The notes beneath the pieces were generated by a model. The model ran no database searches. It was given only the letters and a program-made list of their open reading frames with translations, and was not told where the DNA came from. A stretch of 64,000 nucleotides of DNA from Cupriavidus pinatubonensis (lineage in GTDB: Bacteria; Pseudomonadota; Gammaproteobacteria; Burkholderiales; Burkholderiaceae). Every line of letters starts with the position of its first letter. The stretch's first letter is position 1. Below are positions 38,014-46,219 of the stretch, one piece after another. The stretch is taken from contig NZ_CP080767.1 in assembly GCF_019602855.1 (NCBI RefSeq), positions 744,001 through 808,000 of the forward strand. Direction: 5' to 3'. The translations under genes were made by a program, and so were the position numbers.

Positions 38014-39015
38014 GTGTCAGGCGTGAAGCGAACCTGTGGTGTTGCTCTGTGTACGTGCAACGGAGCGGCATACTTGCGCGCCCAGCTGGATTCGTTGATC
38101 GAGCAGTCTCGGCCCCCGGATGCGATCTCGGTGAGCGACGACCACTCAGACGACGGTACGTGGGCAATGCTAGAAACTTGGGCAGATGATGTACGTGGTC
38201 GCCTTGGCATCCGTGTCCTGCTGCATCGCAATGAAATTCGCGTTGGCGTTACTCGTAACTTTGAGATAGCGATCAACGCGCTGGACACCGACTTTATCTT
38301 CCTGGCTGATCAGGACGACGTTTGGTTGGGAAATAAAATCGAGGTGTTGGCGGCTTGCCTGGAAGCGAATTCGGAAGTAATGCTTGCGCATTCAGATGCG
38401 CATTTGGTTGACTCGAACAATGTGGACTTGGGGAAGTCCTTGTATCACTCACTTTACCTAACGCCGGTCGATAACGAACTGGTTCGCCAGGGACGATTCT
38501 TCGAGGTGTATTGCCGGCGTAACCTCGTGACAGGAACGACGACAGCGTTCCGGCGTGAGCTGCTTCGCGTGGCATCGCCCTTTCCTGCATGCTATTGGCT
38601 GCATGACGAATGGCTGGCGGCATGTGCTGCGGCATGGAAAGAGGTAAGGATGCTGCCGGATAAGCTCACCCGTTACCGCCAGCATGGTAGTAATGTCGTC
38701 GGCGTGCCGAAGAGCAAAGCCGGCCGAGTTGCGAAGTATGTGAAGCGCGTCTTGGACACTCCACGTGACAACTATCTTGTCATCAAGGCAGGCCGACTCG
38801 ATTTCCTCCGCCGGCGCCTCGAGCAAACCGGTCTGGCCTCCGGCGGAGCTTTGACTCTGTTGGCTGAAGCCGAAGGTCACTTCGCAAGAAGGAAGAACTT
38901 CAGCAAATGCATGTTGCCACGAATGGCTTCCATTTATCGAGAGTACCGGAGTGGAGGATATGCGCGCTTCGCGGATGGGGTAGCCGGGGTGGTCCGCGAC
39001 GTGATTCATTTGTAG
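38014..39015 (+). CDS. GT2 family glycosyltransferase (rhamnosyltransferase-like)
   Basis: The 333-residue product is a GT-A fold enzyme of family 2. It shows GVALCTCNGAAYLRAQLDSL, VSDDHSDDGTW (nucleotide site), FIFLADQDDVWLGNKIEV (DxD-like acidic motif) and LHDEWLAACAAAW (catalytic base region). This pattern resembles enzymes annotated as dTDP-rhamnosyltransferases, which suits the rml genes in the cluster, but the sugar is not proven. The GTG at 38014 has GGAGAG seven bases upstream. The longer TTG start at 37978 is less likely. The following 165 bases to the next gene hold nothing recognisable. Confidence 0.88.
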   Translation: MSGVKRTCGVALCTCNGAAYLRAQLDSLIEQSRPPDAISVSDDHSDDGTWAMLETWADDVRGRLGIRVLLHRNEIRVGVTRNFEIAINALDTDFIFLADQDDVWLGNKIEVLAACLEANSEVMLAHSDAHLVDSNNVDLGKSLYHSLYLTPVDNELVRQGRFFEVYCRRNLVTGTTTAFRRELLRVASPFPACYWLHDEWLAACAAAWKEVRMLPDKLTRYRQHGSNVVGVPKSKAGRVAKYVKRVLDTPRDNYLVIKAGRLDFLRRRLEQTGLASGGALTLLAEAEGHFARRKNFSKCMLPRMASIYREYRSGGYARFADGVAGVVRDVIHL

Positions 39016-39180
39016 GCCGTACGTTGGCCGAGTTCTGTGTGGTATCAACTTCACCGAGCCAATATAGTTCGTGCCACATTGGTGCACGGGTGTCTGGAAA
39101 AGCGCATTTCCGTCAATAGAACCAGGTGGCTGAGCGCTGCTGGCGACTGCGAGGTCCCGCCGCTAAGGCCAGATTACTGA

Positions 39181-39942
39181 ATGCACATTACTATTTCGAT
39201 AGTCAGTCACCGTCAGGCAGCGCTGCTTCAGCCCCTGTTGAATGGTCTGCGCACATTGTCGTCTACGGTTCCATTGCGTGTCATTGTTACGGAGAACGTG
39301 CCCGACAGGGCACTGACCGTGGCCGATGATTTTGCCGGGCAGGTTCTGTGGATCCGCAATGCAGAGCCGAAGGGCTTCGGCGCCAACCACAACGCGGCAT
39401 TTCGCCACTGCACCACTCCCTATTTCATGGTTCTGAATCCAGATGTCCGCTTTCCGGAGGGGGCGGGCGTTCACGCTCTACTTGAAGAGGTGCAATCTCG
39501 CCCAGGCGTTGCTGGGCCAAGGGTGCTCTCTCCCGACGGACGTGTCGAGGACAGTGCGCGGCGGGTGCCGGGGGTCATGCGACTGCTGATGCGGCGACTG
39601 CGCAATGTGTCTGCCCCGGACTATCCTCTGGAACGACCTGTCCAGCAGGTCGACTGGATCGCCGGGATGTGCATGCTGTTCGATTACGACAGCTTCGCAA
39701 AGGTTAGCGGCTTCGACGAGCGCTATCACCTTTATTGCGAGGACATCGATATTTGTCTCCGGCTTCATCGGCGAGGGAGGGCGGTGTCATGGGTACAATC
39801 CGCACGAGTAATTCACGATGCCCAGAGGCAAAGCCACCGTGATTGGCGGTACCTTAGCTGGCATATCAGAAGCCTGATACGACTCGCTACCTCATTCGCC
39901 TACTGGGACTACAGATTTCATCCGGCAAACCGGCATACATAA
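39181..39942 (+). CDS. GT2 family glycosyltransferase (WbbL-like)
   Basis: The 253-residue product belongs to GT2 in the subgroup that includes rhamnosyltransferase WbbL. It shows ITISIVSHRQAALLQPLL, WIRNAEPKGFGANHNAAFRH, YFMVLNPDVRFPEG (acidic motif), DWIAGMCMLFDYDSF and the terminal FDERYHLYCEDIDICLRLHR. In related systems such enzymes add an early sugar to a lipid-linked GlcNAc, which fits the WecA-type gene that follows by seven bases. No strong ribosome binding site is visible. Confidence 0.9.
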   Translation: MHITISIVSHRQAALLQPLLNGLRTLSSTVPLRVIVTENVPDRALTVADDFAGQVLWIRNAEPKGFGANHNAAFRHCTTPYFMVLNPDVRFPEGAGVHALLEEVQSRPGVAGPRVLSPDGRVEDSARRVPGVMRLLMRRLRNVSAPDYPLERPVQQVDWIAGMCMLFDYDSFAKVSGFDERYHLYCEDIDICLRLHRRGRAVSWVQSARVIHDAQRQSHRDWRYLSWHIRSLIRLATSFAYWDYRFHPANRHT

Positions 39943-39949
39943 ACAAGCA

Positions 39950-41032
39950 ATGTTCGATTTTTTCTGGGTTCCTTTAATGGTCGCGGTCGTGTCCGCGATG
40001 GCCACGCTGACGCTGCGCCCACTTGCCGCGCTGGGTGGCCTGTTGGACCGTCCTGGCGGCCGCAAGCGCCATGGTGATGAAGTGCCGCTGGTCGGCGGGC
40101 TCGCCATCGTGATTGCTGTCTGGGTCGGAGCGATTCTCTTCATGCGTGGACAGGGCTACTACGTGGCGCTACTTGGGGGCATCACAGTGCTTGCAGGTGT
40201 GGGGTTGGTGGATGACTTCCGCGGAATGTCACCCCTGACCAAACTCGGCTTCCAGATCTTCGCGGCAATCCTGATGACGTCGTGGGGGGGGGTGTTCCTC
40301 ATGTCGTTGGGCGATCTGTTGGGCAAGCGTGATATCGAACTCATCAACTGGGGCATCCCGCTGACCTTGTTTGCAGTCGTTGCTGTCATTAATGCCATGA
40401 ACATGGTGGACGGCCTGGACGGTCTTGCGGGCGGGCTGGCTTTCATCGTTTTCGCCTGGATGGTGTATCTGGCTGGCGAAGTCCAGAATAACGCTGCTCA
40501 ACGGCTGTGCGCTGTGTTTTGCGGTGCGCTGCTTGGTTTCCTGTTCTTCAACGCCCCCCATCCGTTGCGGGGAAAGCGTCGAGTCTTCCTTGGTGATGCC
40601 GGTAGCATGATGCTCGGATTCGCGATCGTTTGGTTCGCAGTCGAACTGAGCCAGCCAGCCTATAACGCCGGAAAGCACGTGCCACCGGTCGTCATGTTGT
40701 GGGTAACGGGCTTCATCCTGATAGACCTGCTGGCCGTTGTGGTGCGACGTGCTTTACTCGGCAGAAATCCGCTGTCGGCCGATCGCACGCACATGCACCA
40801 TCTCCTACTACGTCTGAACCTGTCCCCGCGCTTTGCCCTGCTGATTATCCTGGTCAGCAACATCTTGTTGGGCCTCTGCGGGGTGCTCGCATGGAAGGCC
40901 GGAGTGCCAGAACCCTTGATGTTCCTAGGGTTCGTGGTGGCGGCATTCCTGCACCTGTTGGTCATGAGCAACGTTTCCCGATTCCTTCGCCGCCTGCGAG
41001 CGGTCATGCGACGGTTCAGTAAGAATCCCTGA
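39950..41032 (+). CDS. wecA: WecA-type undecaprenyl-phosphate sugar-1-phosphate transferase
   Basis: This integral membrane enzyme starts glycan synthesis by moving a HexNAc-1-phosphate from a UDP-sugar to undecaprenyl phosphate. The 360-residue product has about 11 hydrophobic segments. It shows the family motifs GVGLVDDFRGMSPL, VINAMNMVDGLDGLAGG, RVFLGDAGSMMLGF and ADRTHMHHLLLRL, the last being typical of the WecA branch rather than MraY. A run of nine G (40284-40292) lies within codons for a Trp-Gly-Gly-Val segment. It is the last gene of the plus-strand cluster and converges with the minus-strand block. Confidence 0.93.
   Translation: MFDFFWVPLMVAVVSAMATLTLRPLAALGGLLDRPGGRKRHGDEVPLVGGLAIVIAVWVGAILFMRGQGYYVALLGGITVLAGVGLVDDFRGMSPLTKLGFQIFAAILMTSWGGVFLMSLGDLLGKRDIELINWGIPLTLFAVVAVINAMNMVDGLDGLAGGLAFIVFAWMVYLAGEVQNNAAQRLCAVFCGALLGFLFFNAPHPLRGKRRVFLGDAGSMMLGFAIVWFAVELSQPAYNAGKHVPPVVMLWVTGFILIDLLAVVVRRALLGRNPLSADRTHMHHLLLRLNLSPRFALLIILVSNILLGLCGVLAWKAGVPEPLMFLGFVVAAFLHLLVMSNVSRFLRRLRAVMRRFSKNP
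40284..40292 (+). repeat. Nine-base poly-G tract inside wecA
   Basis: Nine consecutive G lie in frame in the wecA coding sequence, about 112 codons from the start. It is the longest homopolymer I saw in the window. A one-base slip would truncate the enzyme, so it could be a phase-variable site or simply an error-prone position in sequencing. Confidence 0.8.
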
Positions 41033-41163
41033 ACTGAGTCGAAGCGGGGCCCTCGCGCACGGGGGCGCTGATCGGCTTGCTGAATGATCTGATTTGCCCG
41101 CACGCAGATAGGAACGGAAGCGGTGTCTTTGGACGACTCGCGATGTACGCATCGCCCATACCC

Positions 41164-43398
41164 TCAATTTTTCGGCGTCTCGGTCTTCGGCACAACGCCA
41201 GCAATGCTGCGCCTGTCCATATCCCGAACCGCGATGGCGGACCATTCCCCCCATCGCGTCCCGCGATCCTCGATGGCGACTTCGATCTGATCCTTGCCCT
41301 CGAACATTGATGCGTGAGGGGTCAGTTGGACCCAATCGACTGACTCGGGCAGCATGATGTCGGGCTTGCCTTGGATCGTCATAATCTGATGGCCAGCGGT
41401 AGGCCCAGAGCGATAGAGAAAGGAATCCCCCGGTTTGAGGACCATCTTGATTTTCCCAATGTCGGCATCTCCTTGCTGCCCGGAGGTACCAATTACCCGT
41501 AATCCCAGCTTGGAAAGATCACTGCGGAAGAAATCGCTGCCGCGTTGATTCTCTGAGTCGTGCACGGACATTAGATCAACCGTGGCACGTAGGTCCCGCA
41601 GTGGCCCGATCTGCGCCGCAAACTGCGGTGCCTGCAAATTCATCGCAACTTGACAGAGCGGCTTGCCGAAGGACTCTGCTACGACGGTGACTTTCGAGGG
41701 GAGTGATGGGGTGGTTACATACCCTTCGACGTGGAATCGATATTTGCCGTGGGTTGCGGGACTGACGAATCGATCAACCCATCGGCTGGCGACTAAGCCG
41801 AATCCGATCTGCTCGCGGCTGCCATTCAGCAGCCGCACAAACCTGGGGTAATGCGCATCCTCCTCGCTGACTTCAATCGACGTGGCGAAGCGCGAATACT
41901 GAGAATCCGTGGTTGCAGCGCGCTCCAGGGGAGCCATAACGCAGTGGGCCGGCGGAATCTCCAACGCGGCGATGCTGCCCAATTGATCCCGTATAGCTCG
42001 GTAGGGGTAGTTTTGCAGGTACCCGAGGTTGGCCTTGTAAGCGGGCTGCACATAACCTTGCGTTTCATGCACGAACCTCGGGTCAGATAGCGACTCTATG
42101 GCGAGGTAGTCGTTGACGCCCATTGCCATGCCGAGCAATGCGACGCGGAGCTCGTGATACGCCTTCGGCGAGAAATTGAGGTGCGAGAACTGGAAGGCGA
42201 GCATAATACCGGCAAACGCGACAAATCCGATTCTACGCCTTGCTACTGTGAACTGTTTCTCGATCCAATCAACATACATCAGTGCGATCGCCGCCCAAGC
42301 AAGGACTGCGGGAGTTGTATAGTGCGGTACAAAAGCCGCATCAATCCCAATAACCAAGCGGGAGACAGTCGCTCCTGCATAACTGATCAACACATAACAA
42401 GAAAATGCGACAAGAGCCCATGACCGCGGTGCTTGTTGCCCGTTTCTTAGTATCTTTAGTGCCTTCGCGCAAAGAAGAGCTAGGAATATGATGCCGGTTA
42501 GCTCTATCTGGAGAAATGCGTCGTTCTTGCCGAAAAGATAGTAAAACGGCGAGCCGATCAATCGGACAAAGAATCGGAAGAAATCGACCGGCTGTGCCGC
42601 AATCGCGTGAATAAGAGAGGGGGGCGGGGAGGCCTTGAAAGAGTGCAGCACCAAAAATTGAACGATGGTGCTGGCAAACAGCAATGCCACGGACCAGCGG
42701 GGCTGACGCAGGATCAGTGCAAGTGCCAAAAACATCGGACTTGCCACTACTCCGTTTCCCATGGTGCCAACGGACAACCAACCCGCAATGACAACTCCTG
42801 CGACTCGTGCAAGGTTGATCTCCTCACGCGGGACAGCAAGCAGGTATAAGCCAACCAATGGCACAAGATACGCCTGATGAAACTGCCCTTGAAATGCCCA
42901 GGTGATATTCTCCTCCTGAAATAGGAGAAAGCTCCAGGCAACGAGGAGTGGTAGCATGAGTTGCTTTCGTCGTTCATGAAGCCCGATCAGGCAAAGCAGT
43001 GAGATGTTTGCGCCAATCAGTACCGAATTGCTGACAATTAGAAAGACATTCGTTCCATGAAAGACGCGGTTGTCGATCCAGAATAAAATTCTTTGGAAGA
43101 ATATTCGGTGCTCATTGTGTGGTACTAGCCAGGCACTAATGTCGCCGTTATGAAGCTTCTCCAGGAATCCTAGGTAACCTTGCAACATATCCCATACGGG
43201 TACGGGATTGTACATAATATATTGTTGAAAAAAGGCGAGCGCGACCATGGATATGGCCGTAACGCAGAAAATCGCAGAATATATGTAATCCGACCGGGCT
43301 TCGAGTCCGGTGTTCTTGGTAGCATTCATCGGTACGATCATTCGATTGGACTTCGCAGGTCTATCAGGCTGCCCCGGCAGCCTTTGTCTTACAGACAT
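41164..43398 (-). CDS. Large membrane protein, GT-C-like layout, HNEHR family (paralogue 1)
   Basis: I do not recognise a named family. The 744-residue product has about ten hydrophobic segments over residues 40-400 and then a soluble C-terminal part of about 330 residues. After the first helix comes a loop with VPVWDMLQGYLGFL, SAWLVPHNEHRIF (HNEHR at 94-98) and LFWIDNRVFHG, and later EENITWAFQGQF (near 162-173). All three are shared with the protein at 46220-47920. Helices, an acidic first outer loop and a C-terminal outer domain are the plan of GT-C glycosyltransferases. I infer a transferase using a lipid-linked sugar, possibly from the DprE1/DprE2 route beside it. The start is uncertain (43398, 43341 or 43329). 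Confidence 0.8.
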   Translation of the reverse strand: MSVRQRLPGQPDRPAKSNRMIVPMNATKNTGLEARSDYIYSAIFCVTAISMVALAFFQQYIMYNPVPVWDMLQGYLGFLEKLHNGDISAWLVPHNEHRIFFQRILFWIDNRVFHGTNVFLIVSNSVLIGANISLLCLIGLHERRKQLMLPLLVAWSFLLFQEENITWAFQGQFHQAYLVPLVGLYLLAVPREEINLARVAGVVIAGWLSVGTMGNGVVASPMFLALALILRQPRWSVALLFASTIVQFLVLHSFKASPPPSLIHAIAAQPVDFFRFFVRLIGSPFYYLFGKNDAFLQIELTGIIFLALLCAKALKILRNGQQAPRSWALVAFSCYVLISYAGATVSRLVIGIDAAFVPHYTTPAVLAWAAIALMYVDWIEKQFTVARRRIGFVAFAGIMLAFQFSHLNFSPKAYHELRVALLGMAMGVNDYLAIESLSDPRFVHETQGYVQPAYKANLGYLQNYPYRAIRDQLGSIAALEIPPAHCVMAPLERAATTDSQYSRFATSIEVSEEDAHYPRFVRLLNGSREQIGFGLVASRWVDRFVSPATHGKYRFHVEGYVTTPSLPSKVTVVAESFGKPLCQVAMNLQAPQFAAQIGPLRDLRATVDLMSVHDSENQRGSDFFRSDLSKLGLRVIGTSGQQGDADIGKIKMVLKPGDSFLYRSGPTAGHQIMTIQGKPDIMLPESVDWVQLTPHASMFEGKDQIEVAIEDRGTRWGEWSAIAVRDMDRRSIAGVVPKTETPKN

Positions 43399-43489
43399 CC
43401 CCCAATGCGTGGCCGCCCTCCGGCCGGTTCACCTTGATCCTAGTAGCGCGATCTAGCTAGGCCGGGACCGCCTAGTCTGCCGTACCGAA

Positions 43490-43879
43490 TCAGCGAAACG
43501 AAAATTTCTTGTGCCCGATATAGCTAGTGAAAACTGGCACCGCCACGCCCACCGCGTGTGCGATCTCCTTGTCGTGCCACGTGATTCCCAGTGTGGGCAG
43601 CATGTAATACGCGAGCACTACGCTCACTCCCCACGTCTGCAGCACCGCGGCAACGTTGACCAGCGTAAAGATCATCGCTGAACGCCCCGTCGACTGCGTC
43701 GAGTCGGTGAACACGAACATCTTCGCAAGCACAAACGCCGTCACCATGCCGGTCAGGTATGCAGCCACGATCGCATACGAGTACGGCATCCACAGGTTGT
43801 AGGCGATGCGGCTCGTCCAGTTGACAGCAGCGGCAAAGCCGCCCGTCAACAGAAACAGCAGGAACGTTCTCGACGGCAT
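43490..43879 (-). CDS. GtrA-family membrane protein
   Basis: The 129-residue protein has four hydrophobic segments and the GtrA pattern FLLTGGFAAAVNWTSRIAYN, AYLTGMVTAFVLAKMFVF and the terminal SYIGHKKFSFR. GtrA proteins are thought to flip lipid-linked sugars across the membrane or to help the enzymes that use them. In mycobacteria a GtrA protein (Rv3789) sits beside dprE1/dprE2 in the arabinose-lipid locus, and the same company is seen here. Its start overlaps the preceding gene by one base (TAATG). Confidence 0.92.
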   Translation of the reverse strand: MPSRTFLLFLLTGGFAAAVNWTSRIAYNLWMPYSYAIVAAYLTGMVTAFVLAKMFVFTDSTQSTGRSAMIFTLVNVAAVLQTWGVSVVLAYYMLPTLGITWHDKEIAHAVGVAVPVFTSYIGHKKFSFR

Positions 43880-45159
43880 TACAGCATCTTGGCCATCTTG
43901 CGGGCCAGCCCGATACTTTCGGAAATACCGCGGTCTTCGGGGTAGTAGTACGACGTGTCCGCTACCAGCAGGCCCTTCACGGGCAACTGGATCGGGGGCA
44001 GGCGGTCAAGATAACCAGGCTCGCAGATCGGTTGTGCAAACCGGTAGCGGCTCGCACGTACCTCAATGAAGTCCGATTCCGTCAGCGACGGATTGATCTT
44101 CTTGAGGTACGACTTCACCTTCTCGATGAACACATCATCGGGCTCCTGGTACTTCGGATGTTCGCCGGGCACGTAGTACGGCACATACACGATGTGGTTA
44201 TCCATCCTGCGCAGGTTCGTGTACTCCACGATGCCTGGGATATCCATGTCGGGGTCATTCACGTTAAGCCAGAAGTTTTCCGTGACGGCCTTCTTGAGCT
44301 TGGCGATCACGCACACCACGGCAACGTTCTTCACGCTACGGAACTTGTCGAGGATGTCGACGGGCAGATCCGGCATGATGCGCGGCACATAGGGCAGGGG
44401 TACCGTGCTGATGATCTTGTCGAACGTCTCCAGTCCGCCCTTGGTTTCGACGCCCATCACCTGGCTCTGCTCGATCACCACGCGCTGTACGGGCGTGGAC
44501 AAGCGGAACTCGCCGCCACCGGCGATGATCGCGTCGCGCATGCCGTTGAGCAGCGTGTCGGAGCCACCGTCGAGGTAGCCGAGCTTCTCGTGGGAGATGT
44601 CATAGCGCGACCTGCCGATACGGCGGATTCGGCTCCAGATCCACGCAGCCGACAGGTTATATGCGTAGTCGTAGAACTTGTAGTCGAACAGCCGGCGCCA
44701 AAGTACTTCCCACGCTTCCTCGCCGATCCAGCGACGGATCCAGCCGCTGGCCTCGACTTTGTCGAGCGGGCGCCAGTCATTGCGCTTGGTCGACAGGAAC
44801 GCATGTAGGCCGTAGCGGAATTTAGCGACCATGCTCAGGCCCTTGAACTTGAGCAGTGCCATCGGGTTGCCCCAGGGCTGCACGTGGCCCTGGTAGTAAT
44901 AGCCCATCTTGGTCTCGCGCCACTGGAGCTTGTCGATCAGGCCGAGCTCTTTGAGCACTTCGAAGAACGCGTCATCGGAGATCGCGTGGAAGTGGTAATA
45001 GCGTTCAATGGACATGCCGCCGAAGTCGAAGCACGCAGCCATGCCGCCGACACGATCGTCGGCTTCGAAGATCACGGGCTTGTGCCCATCCTTGACAAGC
45101 TGGTAGGCCGCGCCGAGCCCCATCGGACCGGCGCCAAGCACTGCAATGCGTTCACCCAT
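43879..45159 (-). CDS. FAD-dependent oxidoreductase (amine oxidase / Glf-like)
   Basis: The 426-residue product has an N-terminal FAD-binding loop (VLGAGPMGLGAAYQL), then DRVGGMAACFDFGG, and a C-terminal FAD block (LLVADTSYYYPEDRGISESIGLARKM, split by the fold). It resembles the amine oxidase superfamily proteins found in polysaccharide loci, distantly like UDP-galactopyranose mutase or protoporphyrinogen oxidase. Substrate and reaction are unknown. It directly follows the epimerase gene with no gap and overlaps gtrA by one base, so the three form a unit. Confidence 0.85.
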   Translation of the reverse strand: MGERIAVLGAGPMGLGAAYQLVKDGHKPVIFEADDRVGGMAACFDFGGMSIERYYHFHAISDDAFFEVLKELGLIDKLQWRETKMGYYYQGHVQPWGNPMALLKFKGLSMVAKFRYGLHAFLSTKRNDWRPLDKVEASGWIRRWIGEEAWEVLWRRLFDYKFYDYAYNLSAAWIWSRIRRIGRSRYDISHEKLGYLDGGSDTLLNGMRDAIIAGGGEFRLSTPVQRVVIEQSQVMGVETKGGLETFDKIISTVPLPYVPRIMPDLPVDILDKFRSVKNVAVVCVIAKLKKAVTENFWLNVNDPDMDIPGIVEYTNLRRMDNHIVYVPYYVPGEHPKYQEPDDVFIEKVKSYLKKINPSLTESDFIEVRASRYRFAQPICEPGYLDRLPPIQLPVKGLLVADTSYYYPEDRGISESIGLARKMAKML

Positions 45160-46107
45160 TCAGAACTCCAGGACCACGCTGCCGTAGCGCGGGTCATTAA
45201 ACGTTTCGTCGATTGCCTTCTTGAACGGCGTGCACGGCACACCGAAAATGCCGGGCCAGTCAATGACTTCGAACTCATCCTTGGCGCTAAGTGCCGCAAG
45301 TTGCTGCGTGGTAAACGGGGGGTTCTTGTCGAACAGCGCCCACGTCCACAGCAGCGAGTAGAACAGGCTATACGGAATGTGGAGGATTCGCGCTGGCGCG
45401 CGCGTCACTCGCTTGATCTCGCGGATGATGTCGACGTAGTCGACCTTTTCGTGGCCCGAGATGTTGTAGATGCCGCCACCAAGGCGATGCTCGATGCAGC
45501 TGATGATCACGTTGCAGAAATCGCCCACGTAGAGCGGCTGGCGCATGTAGCGGCCATTGCCAGGAATGGGGAACACCGGCACTTTCTTCATGAAGCGCGA
45601 CAGCCAACCCAAGTGCTTGCGGTCGAACCAGCCGAACATCAGGGTAGGGCGGAGAATCGGACAGGGGATGCCGCTATCGAGCACCAACTTCTCCTGGGCA
45701 ATCTTGCTGCGCGTATAGAAGTCGTCGGCCACCGACTCGACTACCGACGAACTGATATGCACGAGATATGGCGGCGTTTCGCAATTCTTGATGGCTTCCA
45801 GAATGACGCCGGTCGATTCGACATTGTTGCGAACGAACTCGTCGTAGTCGATGCCTCCAATCTGAGCCTGAAGCATCACGACGACCGCGGCGTCTTCAAT
45901 TTCCCTGACCCAATCTCCAGCCGTGGAGATGTCGACGCACTCTACGCGTATGCCGGGTTGCGTCCGCTTCAGGACCTCGACGTTGGCGCGGTGCTTGTCG
46001 AGCACGACGATATTCGTGTAGCCGAGGTCCTTGAGACGGGCGGCAAGGTTCTGCCCGACGAGCCCGGCTCCGCCCGGTAATACAATTTTTTCGTTCAGAT
46101 TTTTCAC
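45160..46107 (-). CDS. NAD-dependent epimerase/dehydratase
   Basis: This 315-residue extended SDR protein has the cofactor loop LPGGAGLVGQNLAARL, HISSSVVESVADDFYTRSK with the catalytic YxxxK, and RQPLYVGDFCNVI. It probably oxidises, reduces or epimerises a nucleotide- or lipid-linked sugar. It does not match RmlB, GalE or HldD closely enough to name a reaction. The GTG start at 46107 has AGAGG about five bases upstream. It is fused in expression to the FAD oxidoreductase (adjacent codons), implying linked roles. Confidence 0.86.
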   Translation of the reverse strand: MKNLNEKIVLPGGAGLVGQNLAARLKDLGYTNIVVLDKHRANVEVLKRTQPGIRVECVDISTAGDWVREIEDAAVVVMLQAQIGGIDYDEFVRNNVESTGVILEAIKNCETPPYLVHISSSVVESVADDFYTRSKIAQEKLVLDSGIPCPILRPTLMFGWFDRKHLGWLSRFMKKVPVFPIPGNGRYMRQPLYVGDFCNVIISCIEHRLGGGIYNISGHEKVDYVDIIREIKRVTRAPARILHIPYSLFYSLLWTWALFDKNPPFTTQQLAALSAKDEFEVIDWPGIFGVPCTPFKKAIDETFNDPRYGSVVLEF

Positions 46108-46219
46108 ACTACGCCTCTGTTGATTGGCTTTATCTTTTGTCGCGGGGAACCGCCTGCCTCGTCCGCCCTGCCCGAAAAATCGCGGGCGTCAGCAATTGGC
46201 AATGTTCCGCATTCAAGTT

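Noticed and set aside
41164..43398. Wzy O-antigen polymerase as the identity of this membrane protein
   Set aside because: It has a close paralogue in the dprE-type operon, a large soluble C-terminal part and conserved first-loop motifs, which fit GT-C better. Wzy cannot be fully excluded because the family is very diverse.
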